Of a DNA stretch of 64,000 nt, positions 9,975 through 20,530 are shown piece by piece (the first letter of the stretch is position 1; each line of letters starts with the position of its first letter). The position numbers and the translations under genes are program-made. A model generated the notes under the pieces. That model ran no database searches. It was given only the letters and a program-made list of their open reading frames with translations, and was not told the origin of the DNA. Origin of the DNA: Alkaliphilus serpentinus (GTDB lineage Bacteria; Bacillota; Clostridia; Peptostreptococcales; Natronincolaceae); contig NZ_WBZB01000017.1 of the NCBI RefSeq assembly GCF_009017255.1, forward strand, positions 26,902 through 90,901, read 5' to 3'.

Positions 9975-10198
9975 CAGACCATCGAAAAAGTATAAAACTA
10001 CAATTAAACACCTATATTCTTAGATAATGAGAAATCTGCGGAGATAAGAATAAAAGAACGAGAAAATTACAGAATAGTATTTTCAATGTTTGAGCCGAAG
10101 GTGAGTTTTGAAAATACCTGTAATTTTTAAGTTCATCCTGCCTTTTGACCAAGAGCCAATTTTTCAGTTTTAAAATATAGGGGTTTTTCGATAACCTC
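9975..10198. mobile_element. MITE-like element inserted at a terminator
   Basis: About 224 bases with imperfect terminal inverted repeats: the left end has ATCGAAAAA (about 9981-9989) and the right end its complement TTTTTCGAT (about 10184-10192), and each inner flank carries an AAAACT-type block. A long central hairpin pairs AATTACAG and GTATTTTCAA (about 10065-10088) with TTGAAAATAC and CTGTAATT (about 10108-10129). There is no open reading frame. Both sides carry the same 24-base terminator hairpin, consistent with a target duplication. Confidence 0.6.
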
Positions 10199-10228
10199 AG
10201 AGAATCTCTAAATAGATTCTCTTTTTAT
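10199..10228 (+). terminator. Terminator of the GNAT gene (right duplicate)
   Basis: The same 9-bp stem as at 9951-9974 (10199-10207 with 10214-10222), here followed by a T tract from 10223. It is the functional-looking copy, now displaced about 250 bases from the gene it serves. Confidence 0.7.
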
Positions 10229-10393
10229 TTGCCTTTTTATAAATGATAGAAAGGAAAAATATCATCTGAATAGAAGATATAAAATAGATTCATAAGAAAA
10301 TATTGAGGAGGCTTTATTGGGGAATATAAAACCATAGAGAGTTGATTATATCATCAGATTTATTGAATGATTATGGGAATACCTGAAGGATAA

Positions 10394-11917
<1,524 letters not shown>

Positions 11918-11983
11918 TTTACATATAACTTAAAAGAATGAATAAGATAATAAAGAAAATGTTATTGTCAGAGACTTGGAGAG

Positions 11984-12031
11984 CCATATAAGATACCCAA
12001 TTAATAAGGGGTTGTTTTGTATGGTTTTTTT
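11984..12031 (+). terminator. Terminator after glpK
   Basis: A long stem of about 15 pairs with G-T wobbles: CCATATAAGATACCC (11984-11998) pairs with GGG...TTTTGTATGG ending at 12024, followed by seven T residues. Confidence 0.75.
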
Positions 12032-12295
12032 ATGTTCATTTAAATGAGAGAGTAGATCTACTAATTACAACTGTAGAGAAACTACAAAAGAAATTTTTAA
12101 TAATTGCCATCCTGTAATATAATAAAGTACAATAGAAAGTGAAGATATTAATAGAATGACTGATGTTTAATAAGATTTACCACTAATTATCATATTATTT
12201 TATGTTGATATAAGGTGAGTAGTTATTGTATATTTTATATAAGAGTCTAAAAAAATTTCGAGTGAGCCTTATGGCCAACTGAAGGAGCTGGTAGG
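12032..12295 (+). other. Intergenic region upstream of the PucR regulator
   Basis: AT-rich, with no credible open reading frame and no recognised structured RNA. The pucR-like gene promoter must lie here, but no clear -35/-10 pair at standard spacing was found. Confidence 0.35.
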
Positions 12296-13951
12296 ATGAA
12301 AAGGCAAAATGGAATAACCGTGGATGACATCATGAAATTAAAATGTATGGAAAATTGCAAAGTGATTGCTGGGGCCAATGGTCTTAATAATCCCGTTGCA
12401 AAGGTTAACATGACTGTGGATCCGGATATTCTAGCATGGCTAGATGCAGGAGAATTCTTATTAACAACTGCTTATTCCTTTAAGACTGAAGATATAGAGG
12501 TTCAAAAGAACCTTATAACCCATTGCGCCCAGAAAGGGGTGGCAGGCATAGGTATAAAGGTATATCCTTATGTAGAGGCTCTTCCTGAAGAAATAATCGA
12601 AACAGCCAACCAATTGAATTTTCCAATAGTTGATATATATCATGAGACTCCCTTGTCGGATATAACTTCCGACATCTTTAAGGAAATTTTTAATAAGCAG
12701 GCCTCCCTTCTTCAAAGGTTAGAGAAAATCCATGAGCAACTGATGCATGTTGTTCTTAGTGGAGGAGAGATTAAGGATGTAGTAAGGGTGGTTCATGAAA
12801 ATCTGCAAAATCCAATACTGGTTAAGATAGAGCATCAAGAAGAAGTGACTATGGGGCTTAATGAGTATATCAAAGACACAAGTGCTTCCTTGTTAAGTAA
12901 TTATACCCGATTTTACGATAGTATGGAGAATAAGGTTAAGGAAAGGAAGTTCAATGAGACAATTGAGCTTATAAATGGTCAACGGGTAAGGCGTATGGTT
13001 ATGCCAATCATTGTTAAAAACAATGTCTATGGACATATATTCTCTTGGGCCCTTAAAACTCCCTTGGGAGGCTTCGACCTATCGGTATTGGAGACTGCTT
13101 CAACAACTATTGCTTTAGAGGTATTAAAACAGCTTTCTATAAGAGATGTTGAAAATCGCCATAGGGCTGAATTTATGGAGGATCTTTTATCCTTAGATAT
13201 GAATCGAAAGGAAAAGGCCCTTGAAAAGGCAACTGTGTTTAAGTTGGGATACGATCAAAAATATGCAATGATCTTGATACAGCTGGAGAACATAGGAGAC
13301 ACAATGATTGAAGATATTCTGCAAAAGGTTGCTCTAATCAATAATGATATAGATCGATTGTCGACTGAATTAAAGCTAAACTCCTTTATTGTTAGCAAAA
13401 CCGACGGTATCTATATAATGCTTTCCTTTAATAATGAAAAGAGCCCCTACAATATTATTCCTGAATTCTGCAATAAATTGGAAAAGCTATTGAGTTTAAG
13501 ATTAAAAAAGGATGAATATAAAATTGGTATCGGTCGATTATATAATGGGTTATCAAAGGTTTACAAAAGCTATATTGATGCTTCCAAGGCTATAGTAAGT
13601 GGTGGCTTAATTGGTGAGGAGAATGTTGTTTATTTCGAAAAACTGGGAATCTACAAAATCCTATGCCAGGATGTTTTAAAGGAGGAGCTGGAAAAGTTCT
13701 ATTCGGTAACCCTAGAGCCTTTAGTGGAGTATGATAGAAAGAAATCAACAGAGCTGGTTAAAACCTTAGAATCTTATTATTTTAACAATGGTAATCTTAA
13801 AAAGCTATCGGATGATTTATATACCCACTACAATACAACCCTGTACCGTCTTCAAAGGATTCAGGATATTACTGGAATGCAGTTGGATAATCATAAGGAT
13901 CGTTTGAATTTGGAAATTGCCTTAAAAATTAAAAGAATATTAAAAAAATAA
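12296..13951 (+). CDS. PucR-family transcriptional regulator
   Basis: 551 residues. The N-terminal ~125 residues are a PucR domain (GITVDDIMKL, then GGAxGLxxPVxxVxMxxxPD-like pattern and GEFLLTTAYSF). The middle resembles the CdaR/GGDEF-like sensor region. The end (about 490-551) carries the HTH_30 helix-turn-helix, seen as LSDDLYTHYNTTLYRLQRIQ. PucR of Bacillus subtilis controls purine catabolism, and this gene sits just upstream of the purine locus, so control of that locus by a purine-derived ligand is a strong inference. The bidirectional terminator after it separates it from the convergent cyclase gene. Confidence 0.9.
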   Translation: MKRQNGITVDDIMKLKCMENCKVIAGANGLNNPVAKVNMTVDPDILAWLDAGEFLLTTAYSFKTEDIEVQKNLITHCAQKGVAGIGIKVYPYVEALPEEIIETANQLNFPIVDIYHETPLSDITSDIFKEIFNKQASLLQRLEKIHEQLMHVVLSGGEIKDVVRVVHENLQNPILVKIEHQEEVTMGLNEYIKDTSASLLSNYTRFYDSMENKVKERKFNETIELINGQRVRRMVMPIIVKNNVYGHIFSWALKTPLGGFDLSVLETASTTIALEVLKQLSIRDVENRHRAEFMEDLLSLDMNRKEKALEKATVFKLGYDQKYAMILIQLENIGDTMIEDILQKVALINNDIDRLSTELKLNSFIVSKTDGIYIMLSFNNEKSPYNIIPEFCNKLEKLLSLRLKKDEYKIGIGRLYNGLSKVYKSYIDASKAIVSGGLIGEENVVYFEKLGIYKILCQDVLKEELEKFYSVTLEPLVEYDRKKSTELVKTLESYYFNNGNLKKLSDDLYTHYNTTLYRLQRIQDITGMQLDNHKDRLNLEIALKIKRILKK

Positions 13952-13970
13952 GCCCAGATGGGCTTATTTT
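13949..13970. terminator. Bidirectional terminator between pucR-like and cyclase genes
   Basis: TAAGCCC (13949-13955) pairs with GGGCTTA (13960-13966) around loop AGAT. Read on the plus strand a short T run follows; on the minus strand the stem is followed by seven T residues. Confidence 0.85.
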
Positions 13971-13981
13971 AGGTTATGATT

Positions 13982-14674
13982 TTATTCTTCTAGTAAGGCA
14001 ACTGCTCTTATGGGAGATCCAGAGCCTCCTCTAATTTTCAAAGGTAGACCAAAATATAAGAATCTCTTATTTACCAAAAGATGAAGATTTAAAAGATTTT
14101 CCGTGTTGGTTATGTCATATTCACCACATACTAAGTGACCGGAGAAGTTGATATCATCTGGATGATCAATGGCAGGTGCATCCACCCCGATATTAACCAC
14201 ACCAGCTTCTGCTAACCATTTAGCTGCTGCATAGCTTAAACCGGTATAGGTGGTTTGCCATTTGTCAGTACCATAATGACGATCATGATGGCCGGTATAC
14301 ATAAGTAAAATATCGCCCTTTTCTATTTTTAAACCAGACTTGGCAACGGCTTGCTCTAAATCTTTGGGTTCAATATAGCGAGTAGGGGGTATGTGGGAGA
14401 GATCGATGCAAATTGCGCTTCCCCAGAAATACTCCAAAGGCATATTTTCAATAGTAGCACCAGAGGGCTTATATTCCCAAACAGCATCGCAATGGGTGCC
14501 ACCATGCTCGCTTATAAGCAAATTTCTAGCTGAAAAGCCTAAAGCCTTACTACCAGTTGTCTGCATATTCTCCTCGTGGGTCATATTGGTCATAATAAAG
14601 GTAGGTTGATGCATGGGGAATACAGACATTCCTTGAAAAATTTCCTGTGATAAATCGATTAGCTTTAATGGCAT
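13982..14674 (-). CDS. Cyclase-family metal hydrolase (kynurenine formamidase / isatin hydrolase-like)
   Basis: 230 residues, close to the family norm. Members hydrolyse amide or cyclic amide bonds (formylkynurenine, isatin) at a Zn or Mn site. The metal motif is seen as HGGTHCD (H57, H61, D63), but the usual downstream His (HxGTHxDxxxH) is Glu67 here. GVDAPAIDHPDD (about 163-174) is the second conserved block. Start supported by GGGAG about nine bases upstream. It faces the PucR gene and lies beside the purine locus, so opening of a cyclic amide intermediate such as 4-imidazolone is possible; this is inference only. Confidence 0.75.
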   Translation of the reverse strand: MPLKLIDLSQEIFQGMSVFPMHQPTFIMTNMTHEENMQTTGSKALGFSARNLLISEHGGTHCDAVWEYKPSGATIENMPLEYFWGSAICIDLSHIPPTRYIEPKDLEQAVAKSGLKIEKGDILLMYTGHHDRHYGTDKWQTTYTGLSYAAAKWLAEAGVVNIGVDAPAIDHPDDINFSGHLVCGEYDITNTENLLNLHLLVNKRFLYFGLPLKIRGGSGSPIRAVALLEE

Positions 14675-15031
14675 TTTCTATTCTCCCTTCTTAATTTTAT
14701 TTCTCTGGGATAAGTAAATTAATTATAAAGGTAGCTTGGGGTCAAGAATAATATTATTATACATTTTTTTTTATAGAATTCCTACTAAATATATTACCCG
14801 TCTTTCATTACTTAAAACTAAATAATAATTGTTATACATCCTTTGAAGTTAGTAATTAGAATGCGTGAATATAAATGGTGCTAAAAAAAACAAAAGAACA
14901 GTTTTTTAAAAAATTATAAAAACTATACAAAGGCAATGGGGATATTAAGAAAGTAATCCTATGAATTTTATGTACAAACTACAAAGTATTTTTTTGATTT
15001 TTGTGATAACTTATAAGAGTGTAGATTAATT
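14675..15031. other. Intergenic region between cyclase and chemoreceptor genes
   Basis: 357 AT-rich bases between divergently transcribed genes. It must hold both promoters, but no convincing -35/-10 pair, hairpin or known riboswitch was recognised. Confidence 0.35.
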
Positions 15032-16654
15032 ATGAAAACGTATACAACTAAACAGTGGATAAGGGGGAGTTGGATGAAGGGGTCAAGAGCAAAGGTTCTA
15101 TTTTTTGTTGTATTGATATCTGCTTTAATAACATCTCTAGTGATTTACGGGTCGAAGGCAATTTCTGGGATAATACCACTAGTATTGCTTGGTGGGGCAG
15201 TATTGTTGGGAACTACCTCAATATTATATCAGGTTTTTTTAAAACCCTTGAATAAAATTCAAGAATACATTCAAAAAATAAATCAGAATGACCTAATGTT
15301 TGAGGTTAAGGATGAAAACCTAGGGATATATAATGGAATAGTTGAAGATTTTAAAACCATGATATCCAACATGAAGAAGAATTTCAGGCAGGAGGTCCAT
15401 ATTGCAACAGAGATTGCAGAGGTTACCGGTCAGCTAAATGTTGTATCTAATGAATCTACCGAAACCATGTCAGCAATAGCCGCTTCTACAGAGATAACCT
15501 GTAAAAGAGGTGAAGAGCAATTTGCAATGCTGAATGAAATTGCAAAGGAAAATATGGGGATGATGGAAACCCTTAATAAAGTTAGTGCAGAAATGAATGG
15601 TACTACTGCCTTTACAACTGAAACCATCAGGGAAGCCCAAAGGGGAATAAATGCTACTGCTATAATTAAAGAAAAGATGGAAGAAATTAAAAAAGCTGTT
15701 GAAGAAACTGCCCAAAGAGTTGATAAGCTTAAAGGGGATTCCACTAAAATGGGAAGTATGATGGAGCTGATTGGTGATATAACAGAGCAAACCAACCTAC
15801 TGGCATTAAATGCCTCTATAGAAGCAGCCAGGGCTGGAGAGCATGGAAGGGGCTTTATGGTTGTAGCTCAAGAGGTATCTAAGCTTTCACAGGATACTAA
15901 AGGAGTTTCAACAGAGATTGAAGAGATCCTTACAGTTCTACAAAAGGAAGTAGCCCTAATAGGCGAATGGATGAAGAAGGAAAAGCTTCAGGTGGAGGAA
16001 AGCTATAGATTAATAAATGAAACAGTAGAGGATTTTTATAAGGTTAATAATGCATTACAGTTAAGTGTTGACAAGGTTGAAAATATGAATAAAAGCATCA
16101 TCAAGGTTAACGAACGAGGCAATAGCTTTGCAAAAAACATCGAGGATGCAGCAGCCTTCTCAAAGGAGATTTCAGCCCAGATGCAGCACTCCACAGCAGA
16201 GGTTCTTATGCAGGATGAAAGGCTTCTTAATCTTAAAACCATTACAAGCAAGCTATATGAGAATGCAGACAATATGCAGCAGTATATTACCAGTCAGGTA
16301 ATGGAGGGTAAAATGCTGAAGGCAGTTAACTACATTAAAAATACCACAATAAATACCCCATTAAATCATCAAAGGGTTTCAGATCTACTAAAGGAAACTG
16401 GAATGGACGCTATTTATATTACCGACAACAAGGGTGTAGTATCCTATTGTAATAATCAAGATACCATAGGATTAAACCTATATGAGGTTGACAAGAGCTT
16501 CAGTGCCCTAAGGGAAGGAAAGGCTAAATACGTAGCAACTCCGGTGAAGAAAAGAGTAGAGGATGGTAGGCTTTTTAAATTCCTTGCCATCATAGATGAA
16601 AAAGGAATTATATACCAGGTGGGACTTTCGATAGAATCCTTATTAAAGTTTTAA
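15032..16654 (+). CDS. Methyl-accepting chemotaxis protein with C-terminal sensor-like domain
   Basis: 540 residues from ATG 15032; an internal ATG at 15074 has GGGGGAG four bases upstream and may be the true start (526 residues). Two membrane segments (about 26-44 and 49-70) are joined by a loop too short for an extracellular ligand domain. A HAMP-like linker and the methyl-accepting core follow; the signalling tip is [20 protein letters not shown] (from ~252). The last ~95 residues ([37 protein letters not shown]) look like a small Cache/PAS-type sensor placed after the signalling core, an uncommon order. It precedes the xanthine genes, so sensing of purines is conceivable. Confidence 0.88.
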   Translation: MKTYTTKQWIRGSWMKGSRAKVLFFVVLISALITSLVIYGSKAISGIIPLVLLGGAVLLGTTSILYQVFLKPLNKIQEYIQKINQNDLMFEVKDENLGIYNGIVEDFKTMISNMKKNFRQEVHIATEIAEVTGQLNVVSNESTETMSAIAASTEITCKRGEEQFAMLNEIAKENMGMMETLNKVSAEMNGTTAFTTETIREAQRGINATAIIKEKMEEIKKAVEETAQRVDKLKGDSTKMGSMMELIGDITEQTNLLALNASIEAARAGEHGRGFMVVAQEVSKLSQDTKGVSTEIEEILTVLQKEVALIGEWMKKEKLQVEESYRLINETVEDFYKVNNALQLSVDKVENMNKSIIKVNERGNSFAKNIEDAAAFSKEISAQMQHSTAEVLMQDERLLNLKTITSKLYENADNMQQYITSQVMEGKMLKAVNYIKNTTINTPLNHQRVSDLLKETGMDAIYITDNKGVVSYCNNQDTIGLNLYEVDKSFSALREGKAKYVATPVKKRVEDGRLFKFLAIIDEKGIIYQVGLSIESLLKF

Positions 16655-16705
16655 ATTTGAGAAAGATATTTTTATATACATATAAATTAAGGAGGAATAA
16701 TCATC

Positions 16706-17611
16706 ATGAAAGAAAAACAATATGTATTAGCTGTGCCAAACTTCAGTGACGGAAGAAGAAAAGAGGTTATAGAAGCTGTGGTTGAGCCCTTTAGAAATGC
16801 TGAGGGAGTTACTCTAGTTAGCTATGAACCAGAGCATGATTTCAACAGAACAGTAGTTACCGTGATCGGTGAGCCAGAGCCTTTAAAAGAAGCATTGCTA
16901 CAAATGGCAGGCAAGTGCTATGAATTAATCAACATGGAGGAGCAAGAAGGAAGTCATCCGAGGATTGGTGCCCATGATACAATTCCGCTATTCCCCTTCA
17001 AAAACATCACCCTTGAAGAGTGTACTGCCTTGGCTGAAGAAATTGGAAAAGAAGTTTATGCAAGATACCAAGTTCCAGTATATTTCTCAGGACAAAATGC
17101 TCGAAATGAAGATAGAAAGGCTTTATCTTTCATTAGAAAGGGTCAATATGAAGGGTTAAAAAAGGTAGCCCATACCGATGAAAGAAAACCGGATATAGGA
17201 CCAGCTGCCCTTCACCCAACAGCAGGTGCAACTATTGTTAGTGCAGATAGTGAAGGTTTAACAGCTTATAATGTTTTCTTAGCCACAGAAGATTTAAATA
17301 TTGCTAAAGCCATTGCTAAAGGAGTTAGAGGACCAAGTGGTGGATTCTCAACAATCAGAGCAGTGGGAATCAAGTTCCCAGAGAGATCTGGTGTGGTTGT
17401 ATCAATGAATATGTTTGACTGTGGAGCAACTCCTTTATATAGAGCCTTTAATTTTGTGAAACAAGAAGCAGCAAGATATGGGGTTATTGTAACAGGGTCA
17501 GAAATTGTTGGGCCAATAAAACTGGACTATGTCTTGAATTCTTTTGAATATTACTTAGGCTTAGAGAACTTCAGAAAAGATCAAATTCTTGAAACACACC
17601 TAATGAAATAA
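16706..17611 (+). CDS. ftcD: Formiminotransferase (formiminoglycine/glutamate formimidoyltransferase)
   Basis: 301 residues, the length of the stand-alone formiminotransferase part of FTCD, without a cyclodeaminase domain. It moves a formimino group to tetrahydrofolate. Family blocks: VPNFSDGRR at the N-terminus, GSHPRIGAHDTIPLFP (about 85-100, active-site His region), ARNEDRKALSFIRKGQYEGL and GPAALHPTAGATIVSA. In histidine breakdown the donor is formiminoglutamate, but no hut genes are present. In purine-fermenting clostridia the last step is formiminoglycine plus THF to glycine plus formimino-THF, which fits this locus. First gene of the microcompartment run; GGAGG upstream of ATG 16706. 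Confidence 0.93.
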   Translation: MKEKQYVLAVPNFSDGRRKEVIEAVVEPFRNAEGVTLVSYEPEHDFNRTVVTVIGEPEPLKEALLQMAGKCYELINMEEQEGSHPRIGAHDTIPLFPFKNITLEECTALAEEIGKEVYARYQVPVYFSGQNARNEDRKALSFIRKGQYEGLKKVAHTDERKPDIGPAALHPTAGATIVSADSEGLTAYNVFLATEDLNIAKAIAKGVRGPSGGFSTIRAVGIKFPERSGVVVSMNMFDCGATPLYRAFNFVKQEAARYGVIVTGSEIVGPIKLDYVLNSFEYYLGLENFRKDQILETHLMK

Positions 17612-17671
17612 ATAATAGTTTTTTTATATAACTAATATATCAATCAAAATTAATTAAAGGGGGACAAATTT

Positions 17672-19087
17672 ATGAAGTATGATGTTGTTTTAAAAAATGC
17701 TAGAATTCCTCAGGGAAATGAAACTGTAGTAACACATATTCTGGTAAAGGATGAAAAAATCGCAGGTTTTGTTACTGACTTAGAAGGTATAGAATATGGA
17801 AGAGAAATCGATGCAGAGGGACATTTAACCCTTCCAGGCTGCTTTGACTCTCATACCCACTTTATGGATCCTGGCTTTACCCATAGAGAAACCTTCTTAA
17901 CAGGATCATCCTCTGCTGCAGCTGGTGGATTAACCATGATTATGGATATGCCCTGCTGCTCAAAGCCTTCAGTAAGAGGTGTAGAAGAGCTAGAGCACAA
18001 GCTGAATGCCATTAAGGATCAAGCGGTTATTGACTATGCTATGTGGGGTGGAGTAACTGGCGAAGACATTAGAGCTGGTAAGAAGCAAATTGTAAAAGAA
18101 CAAGCTGATTACGGTGTATGCGCCTTTAAAGTTTATATGACTCCTTCAGTACCTACCTATGAAAGGGTAACGGATCCTGAAATGCTTGAAGCCTTTAGAT
18201 GGGTTGCAGAAACTGGAGTTCCAGTAGGAATCCATGCTGAAAACTTTGCGATGTGCGATTATTTTGTGAAGAAGTTCCAAAAGGAAGGTAGAACCGATGG
18301 TCCAGCTTGGGCAGAAGCAAGATGCGTAGAAGCTGAGCAGGCAGCCATTGAACTAGGAATTAACTTTGCTGAATCTACTGGTGCAAGACTTCACATTGTT
18401 CATATGAGTGCAGGAGTTGGTGCAAGATTGATAGGAGCTGCTAAAAAGAGGGGATTAAGTGTTACATCAGAAACCTGCCCTCACTATTTAATGCTTAACT
18501 ATCAAGATGCAATGACCGAGCATAGACAATTTGCAAAAATCGCACCACCTTTAAGAACTAAGAAGGATAATGAAGAGCTTTGGGAAGGGTTAAGGAATGG
18601 AAGCGTAGACTTCATGGCTACAGACCACGCTCCATATGAAATTGCAACTGAGAAGGAAGGTCCAGGAATGGATATATGGTCAGCCTTCCCAGGTATCCCA
18701 GGTGTTGAAACTTTAGTTCCGATAGTAGTTAGTGAAGGGTATAACAAGGGAAGATTATCCTTAAGCAGACTTGTTGAAGTGCTTAGTACAGCACCTGCAA
18801 GACAATATGGTTTATATCCTAAAAAGGGTGCCACTATGATCGGTTCTGATGCAGATTTCACCATCATTGATTTAGAAAAAGAATGGACCATCGATCAAAA
18901 GGAAACCTATTCTATGGCTAAATACAATCCATTGCACGGAATTAAGCTAAAGGGTAAGCCAGTTAAAACGATTGTACGTGGAACCTTAGTATATGACGAT
19001 AAGGAAGGTATTGTTGTTGAGCCAGGTTTTGGTCAATTTGTAAGACGTCAAAGAATAGAAAAGCTTGAAAGAACAATAACATACTAA
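17672..19087 (+). CDS. Dihydropyrimidinase/allantoinase-like amidohydrolase, candidate xanthine amidohydrolase
   Basis: 471 residues, cyclic amidohydrolase family (hydantoinase, allantoinase, dihydroorotase). All metal residues are visible: H61 and H63 (DSHTHFMDPG), carbamylated Lys candidate K153 (FKVYMTP), H188 (GIHAEN), H244 (HIVHMS) and D318 (MATDHAPYE). The family opens six- or five-membered cyclic amides. The first step of anaerobic xanthine breakdown is hydrolysis of the pyrimidine ring to 4-ureido-5-imidazolecarboxylate, so this gene is the best candidate given its neighbours. Preceded by AAAGGGGG. Allantoinase activity is the main alternative, but no allantoate-degrading genes are present. 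Confidence 0.88.
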   Translation: MKYDVVLKNARIPQGNETVVTHILVKDEKIAGFVTDLEGIEYGREIDAEGHLTLPGCFDSHTHFMDPGFTHRETFLTGSSSAAAGGLTMIMDMPCCSKPSVRGVEELEHKLNAIKDQAVIDYAMWGGVTGEDIRAGKKQIVKEQADYGVCAFKVYMTPSVPTYERVTDPEMLEAFRWVAETGVPVGIHAENFAMCDYFVKKFQKEGRTDGPAWAEARCVEAEQAAIELGINFAESTGARLHIVHMSAGVGARLIGAAKKRGLSVTSETCPHYLMLNYQDAMTEHRQFAKIAPPLRTKKDNEELWEGLRNGSVDFMATDHAPYEIATEKEGPGMDIWSAFPGIPGVETLVPIVVSEGYNKGRLSLSRLVEVLSTAPARQYGLYPKKGATMIGSDADFTIIDLEKEWTIDQKETYSMAKYNPLHGIKLKGKPVKTIVRGTLVYDDKEGIVVEPGFGQFVRRQRIEKLERTITY

Positions 19088-19118
19088 TTAGAGAACTATG
19101 AAAAATGGAGGAAAGAAA

Positions 19119-19721
19119 ATGCCAAGACACGCGATATTAGTAATAGACATGTTAAACGACTTTGTAGGAGTTAAGGCTCCATTAAGATGCCCAGGTGGAG
19201 AAGAAATCGTTGCTGATCTACAAAAGCTATTTAAATGGGTAAGAAGCAGAAATAACGACGATGTTCAATTAGTTCATATTCAAGAAGCCCATAGAAAAAA
19301 TGATGCAGACTTTAGAGTAAGACCCGTTCATGCTGTTAAGGGTTCTTGGGGTTCAGACTTCATCCCTGAGCTATATCCAGAGGGTGAAGAATATATTGTA
19401 CAAAAAAGAAGACATAGTGCCTTTGCCCACACTGACTTAGATTTATTCTTACGTGAAGAAGCAATTGATACAGTAGTTGTTACGGGTGTTTGGACAAATG
19501 TATGCGTAAGAAGCTCTGCTACCGATGCTTTAGCAAATGCATACAAGGTAATCACCTTAAGTGATGCCTGCGCTTCTAAAACGGAAGAGATGCATTTAAA
19601 TGGATTAAAGGACCTAAGTATATTCACCAAGATTATGACAGTTGATGAATATATTCAAGCTTGGGAAAAAGGTGAAGATCCATGGCTTGGCGGCGGAGAC
19701 GCTGAAAATAAAGTAGAATAG
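19119..19721 (+). CDS. Isochorismatase-like cysteine hydrolase, candidate ureido-imidazolecarboxylate amidase
   Basis: 200 residues from ATG 19119, which has GGAGG eight bases upstream; an in-frame ATG at 19098 lacks a site. The catalytic triad of the family is visible as D10 (VIDMLNDF), K96 (VQKRRHSAF) and C129 (GVWTNVCVRSSATDA). Relatives include N-carbamoylsarcosine amidase and the ureidoacrylate amidohydrolase RutB, which remove a carbamoyl group as CO2 and ammonia. Placed right after the ring-opening enzyme, it would convert 4-ureido-5-imidazolecarboxylate to the amino acid form. The C-terminal tail (WLGGGDAENKVE) is polar and looks flexible. Confidence 0.88.
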   Translation: MPRHAILVIDMLNDFVGVKAPLRCPGGEEIVADLQKLFKWVRSRNNDDVQLVHIQEAHRKNDADFRVRPVHAVKGSWGSDFIPELYPEGEEYIVQKRRHSAFAHTDLDLFLREEAIDTVVVTGVWTNVCVRSSATDALANAYKVITLSDACASKTEEMHLNGLKDLSIFTKIMTVDEYIQAWEKGEDPWLGGGDAENKVE

Positions 19722-19728
19722 TTTTAGC

Positions 19729-19764
19729 TAGAACCTGCCTATCCAATAAGATAGGCGGGTTCTA
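19729..19764 (+). promoter_or_regulatory. Strong intercistronic hairpin
   Basis: TAGAACCTGCCTATC (19729-19743) pairs over 15 positions (one G-T) with 19750-19764 around loop CAATAA. There is no T tract, so partial attenuation or mRNA processing and stabilisation is more likely than full termination. Confidence 0.55.
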
Positions 19765-19799
19765 ATGATAGTATGCCAACACTAGAAAGTGGTGAGGAG

Positions 19800-20357
19800 A
19801 TGCGGATAGTTGTAGGAATATCTGGAGGAAGCTGTGGGATTTATGGTGTGGGACTCTTAAAGGTTTTACAGGAGCTTAATATAGAAACCCATCTTGTAGT
19901 TTCTACAATGGGGGAATATGTTGTTAAGCACGAATGTGGTATGGACTTAGATGAGCTAAAAGGCCTTGCAACCCATTATCACAATAATAAAGACCTTGCT
20001 GCACCAATATCCAGTGGATCCTTTAAAACCAACGGAATGATTATTATACCCTCCTCAATGAGAACCTTAGCAGCAGTAGCAAATGGTATTTCTGATAATC
20101 TACTGACAAGGGCAGCCGATGTAACGATAAAAGAGAGTAGAAGGCTTGTAATCGTCCCTCGGGAGACACCATTAAGCGTAATTCATTTAGAAAACATGCT
20201 AAAGCTCGCTAAGATGGGGGTTAGGATAATGCCAGCAGCACCAGGCTTTTACCATCAACCAGAAACCATTGAAGAGATTGTAAGCATTATAGTTGGACGA
20301 GCCCTAGACCAACTGGATATAGAGCATAATTTACTAAAAAGATGGGGCGGAGTTTAA
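19800..20357 (+). CDS. UbiX-like flavin prenyltransferase
   Basis: 185 residues from ATG 19800, the normal UbiX length; the in-frame ATG at 19773 would add nine poorly conserved residues, while MRIVVGISGG is the standard UbiX opening. UbiX enzymes join dimethylallyl phosphate to FMN to make prenyl-FMN, the cofactor of UbiD decarboxylases. Seen: GISGGSCGIYG (usually GxSGASG) and the C-terminal PRETPLSVIHLENMLKL with RIMPAAPGFYH, the conserved phosphate and prenyl-site region. It is followed by a UbiD gene, so the pair very likely works together. Confidence 0.92.
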   Translation: MRIVVGISGGSCGIYGVGLLKVLQELNIETHLVVSTMGEYVVKHECGMDLDELKGLATHYHNNKDLAAPISSGSFKTNGMIIIPSSMRTLAAVANGISDNLLTRAADVTIKESRRLVIVPRETPLSVIHLENMLKLAKMGVRIMPAAPGFYHQPETIEEIVSIIVGRALDQLDIEHNLLKRWGGV

Positions 20358-20360
20358 AAC

Positions 20361-20390
20361 GCACAACGGGGACGGTTCTTATTGGGCAAT
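20361..20390. repeat. REP-like hairpin repeat, copy 1
   Basis: Thirty bases starting GCACAACGGGGACGG and ending GGGCAAT. They match the repeat at 30144-30173 with one mismatch. The GGGGACGGTTCTT core is one I recall as a dispersed repeat of many Firmicutes. It lies between the UbiX and UbiD genes. Confidence 0.7.
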
Positions 20391-20448
20391 ATAAACAACT
20401 CAAAAAGCAATAATATAGGTATAATTAAGAATTAAGAATATAAGACCG

Positions 20449-20498
20449 AAATTTGCAACTGCAAATATCCTCAACAATTCAACAATTCAACATTCAAT
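20449..20498. repeat. Short copy of composite heptamer-array element
   Basis: A small hairpin ATTTGC-AACT-GCAAAT (20451-20466) is followed by direct TTCAACA-type heptamers (20471-20498). Longer relatives lie at 39631, 44239 and 52434. Confidence 0.6.
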
Positions 20499-20530
20499 AT
20501 AATAGATTCTTATCAGAAAGGAGGGGCTAG

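Noticed and set aside
16706..17611. Histidine-degradation role for the formiminotransferase
   Set aside because: No hutH, hutU or hutI genes are present, and the surrounding genes match purine breakdown.
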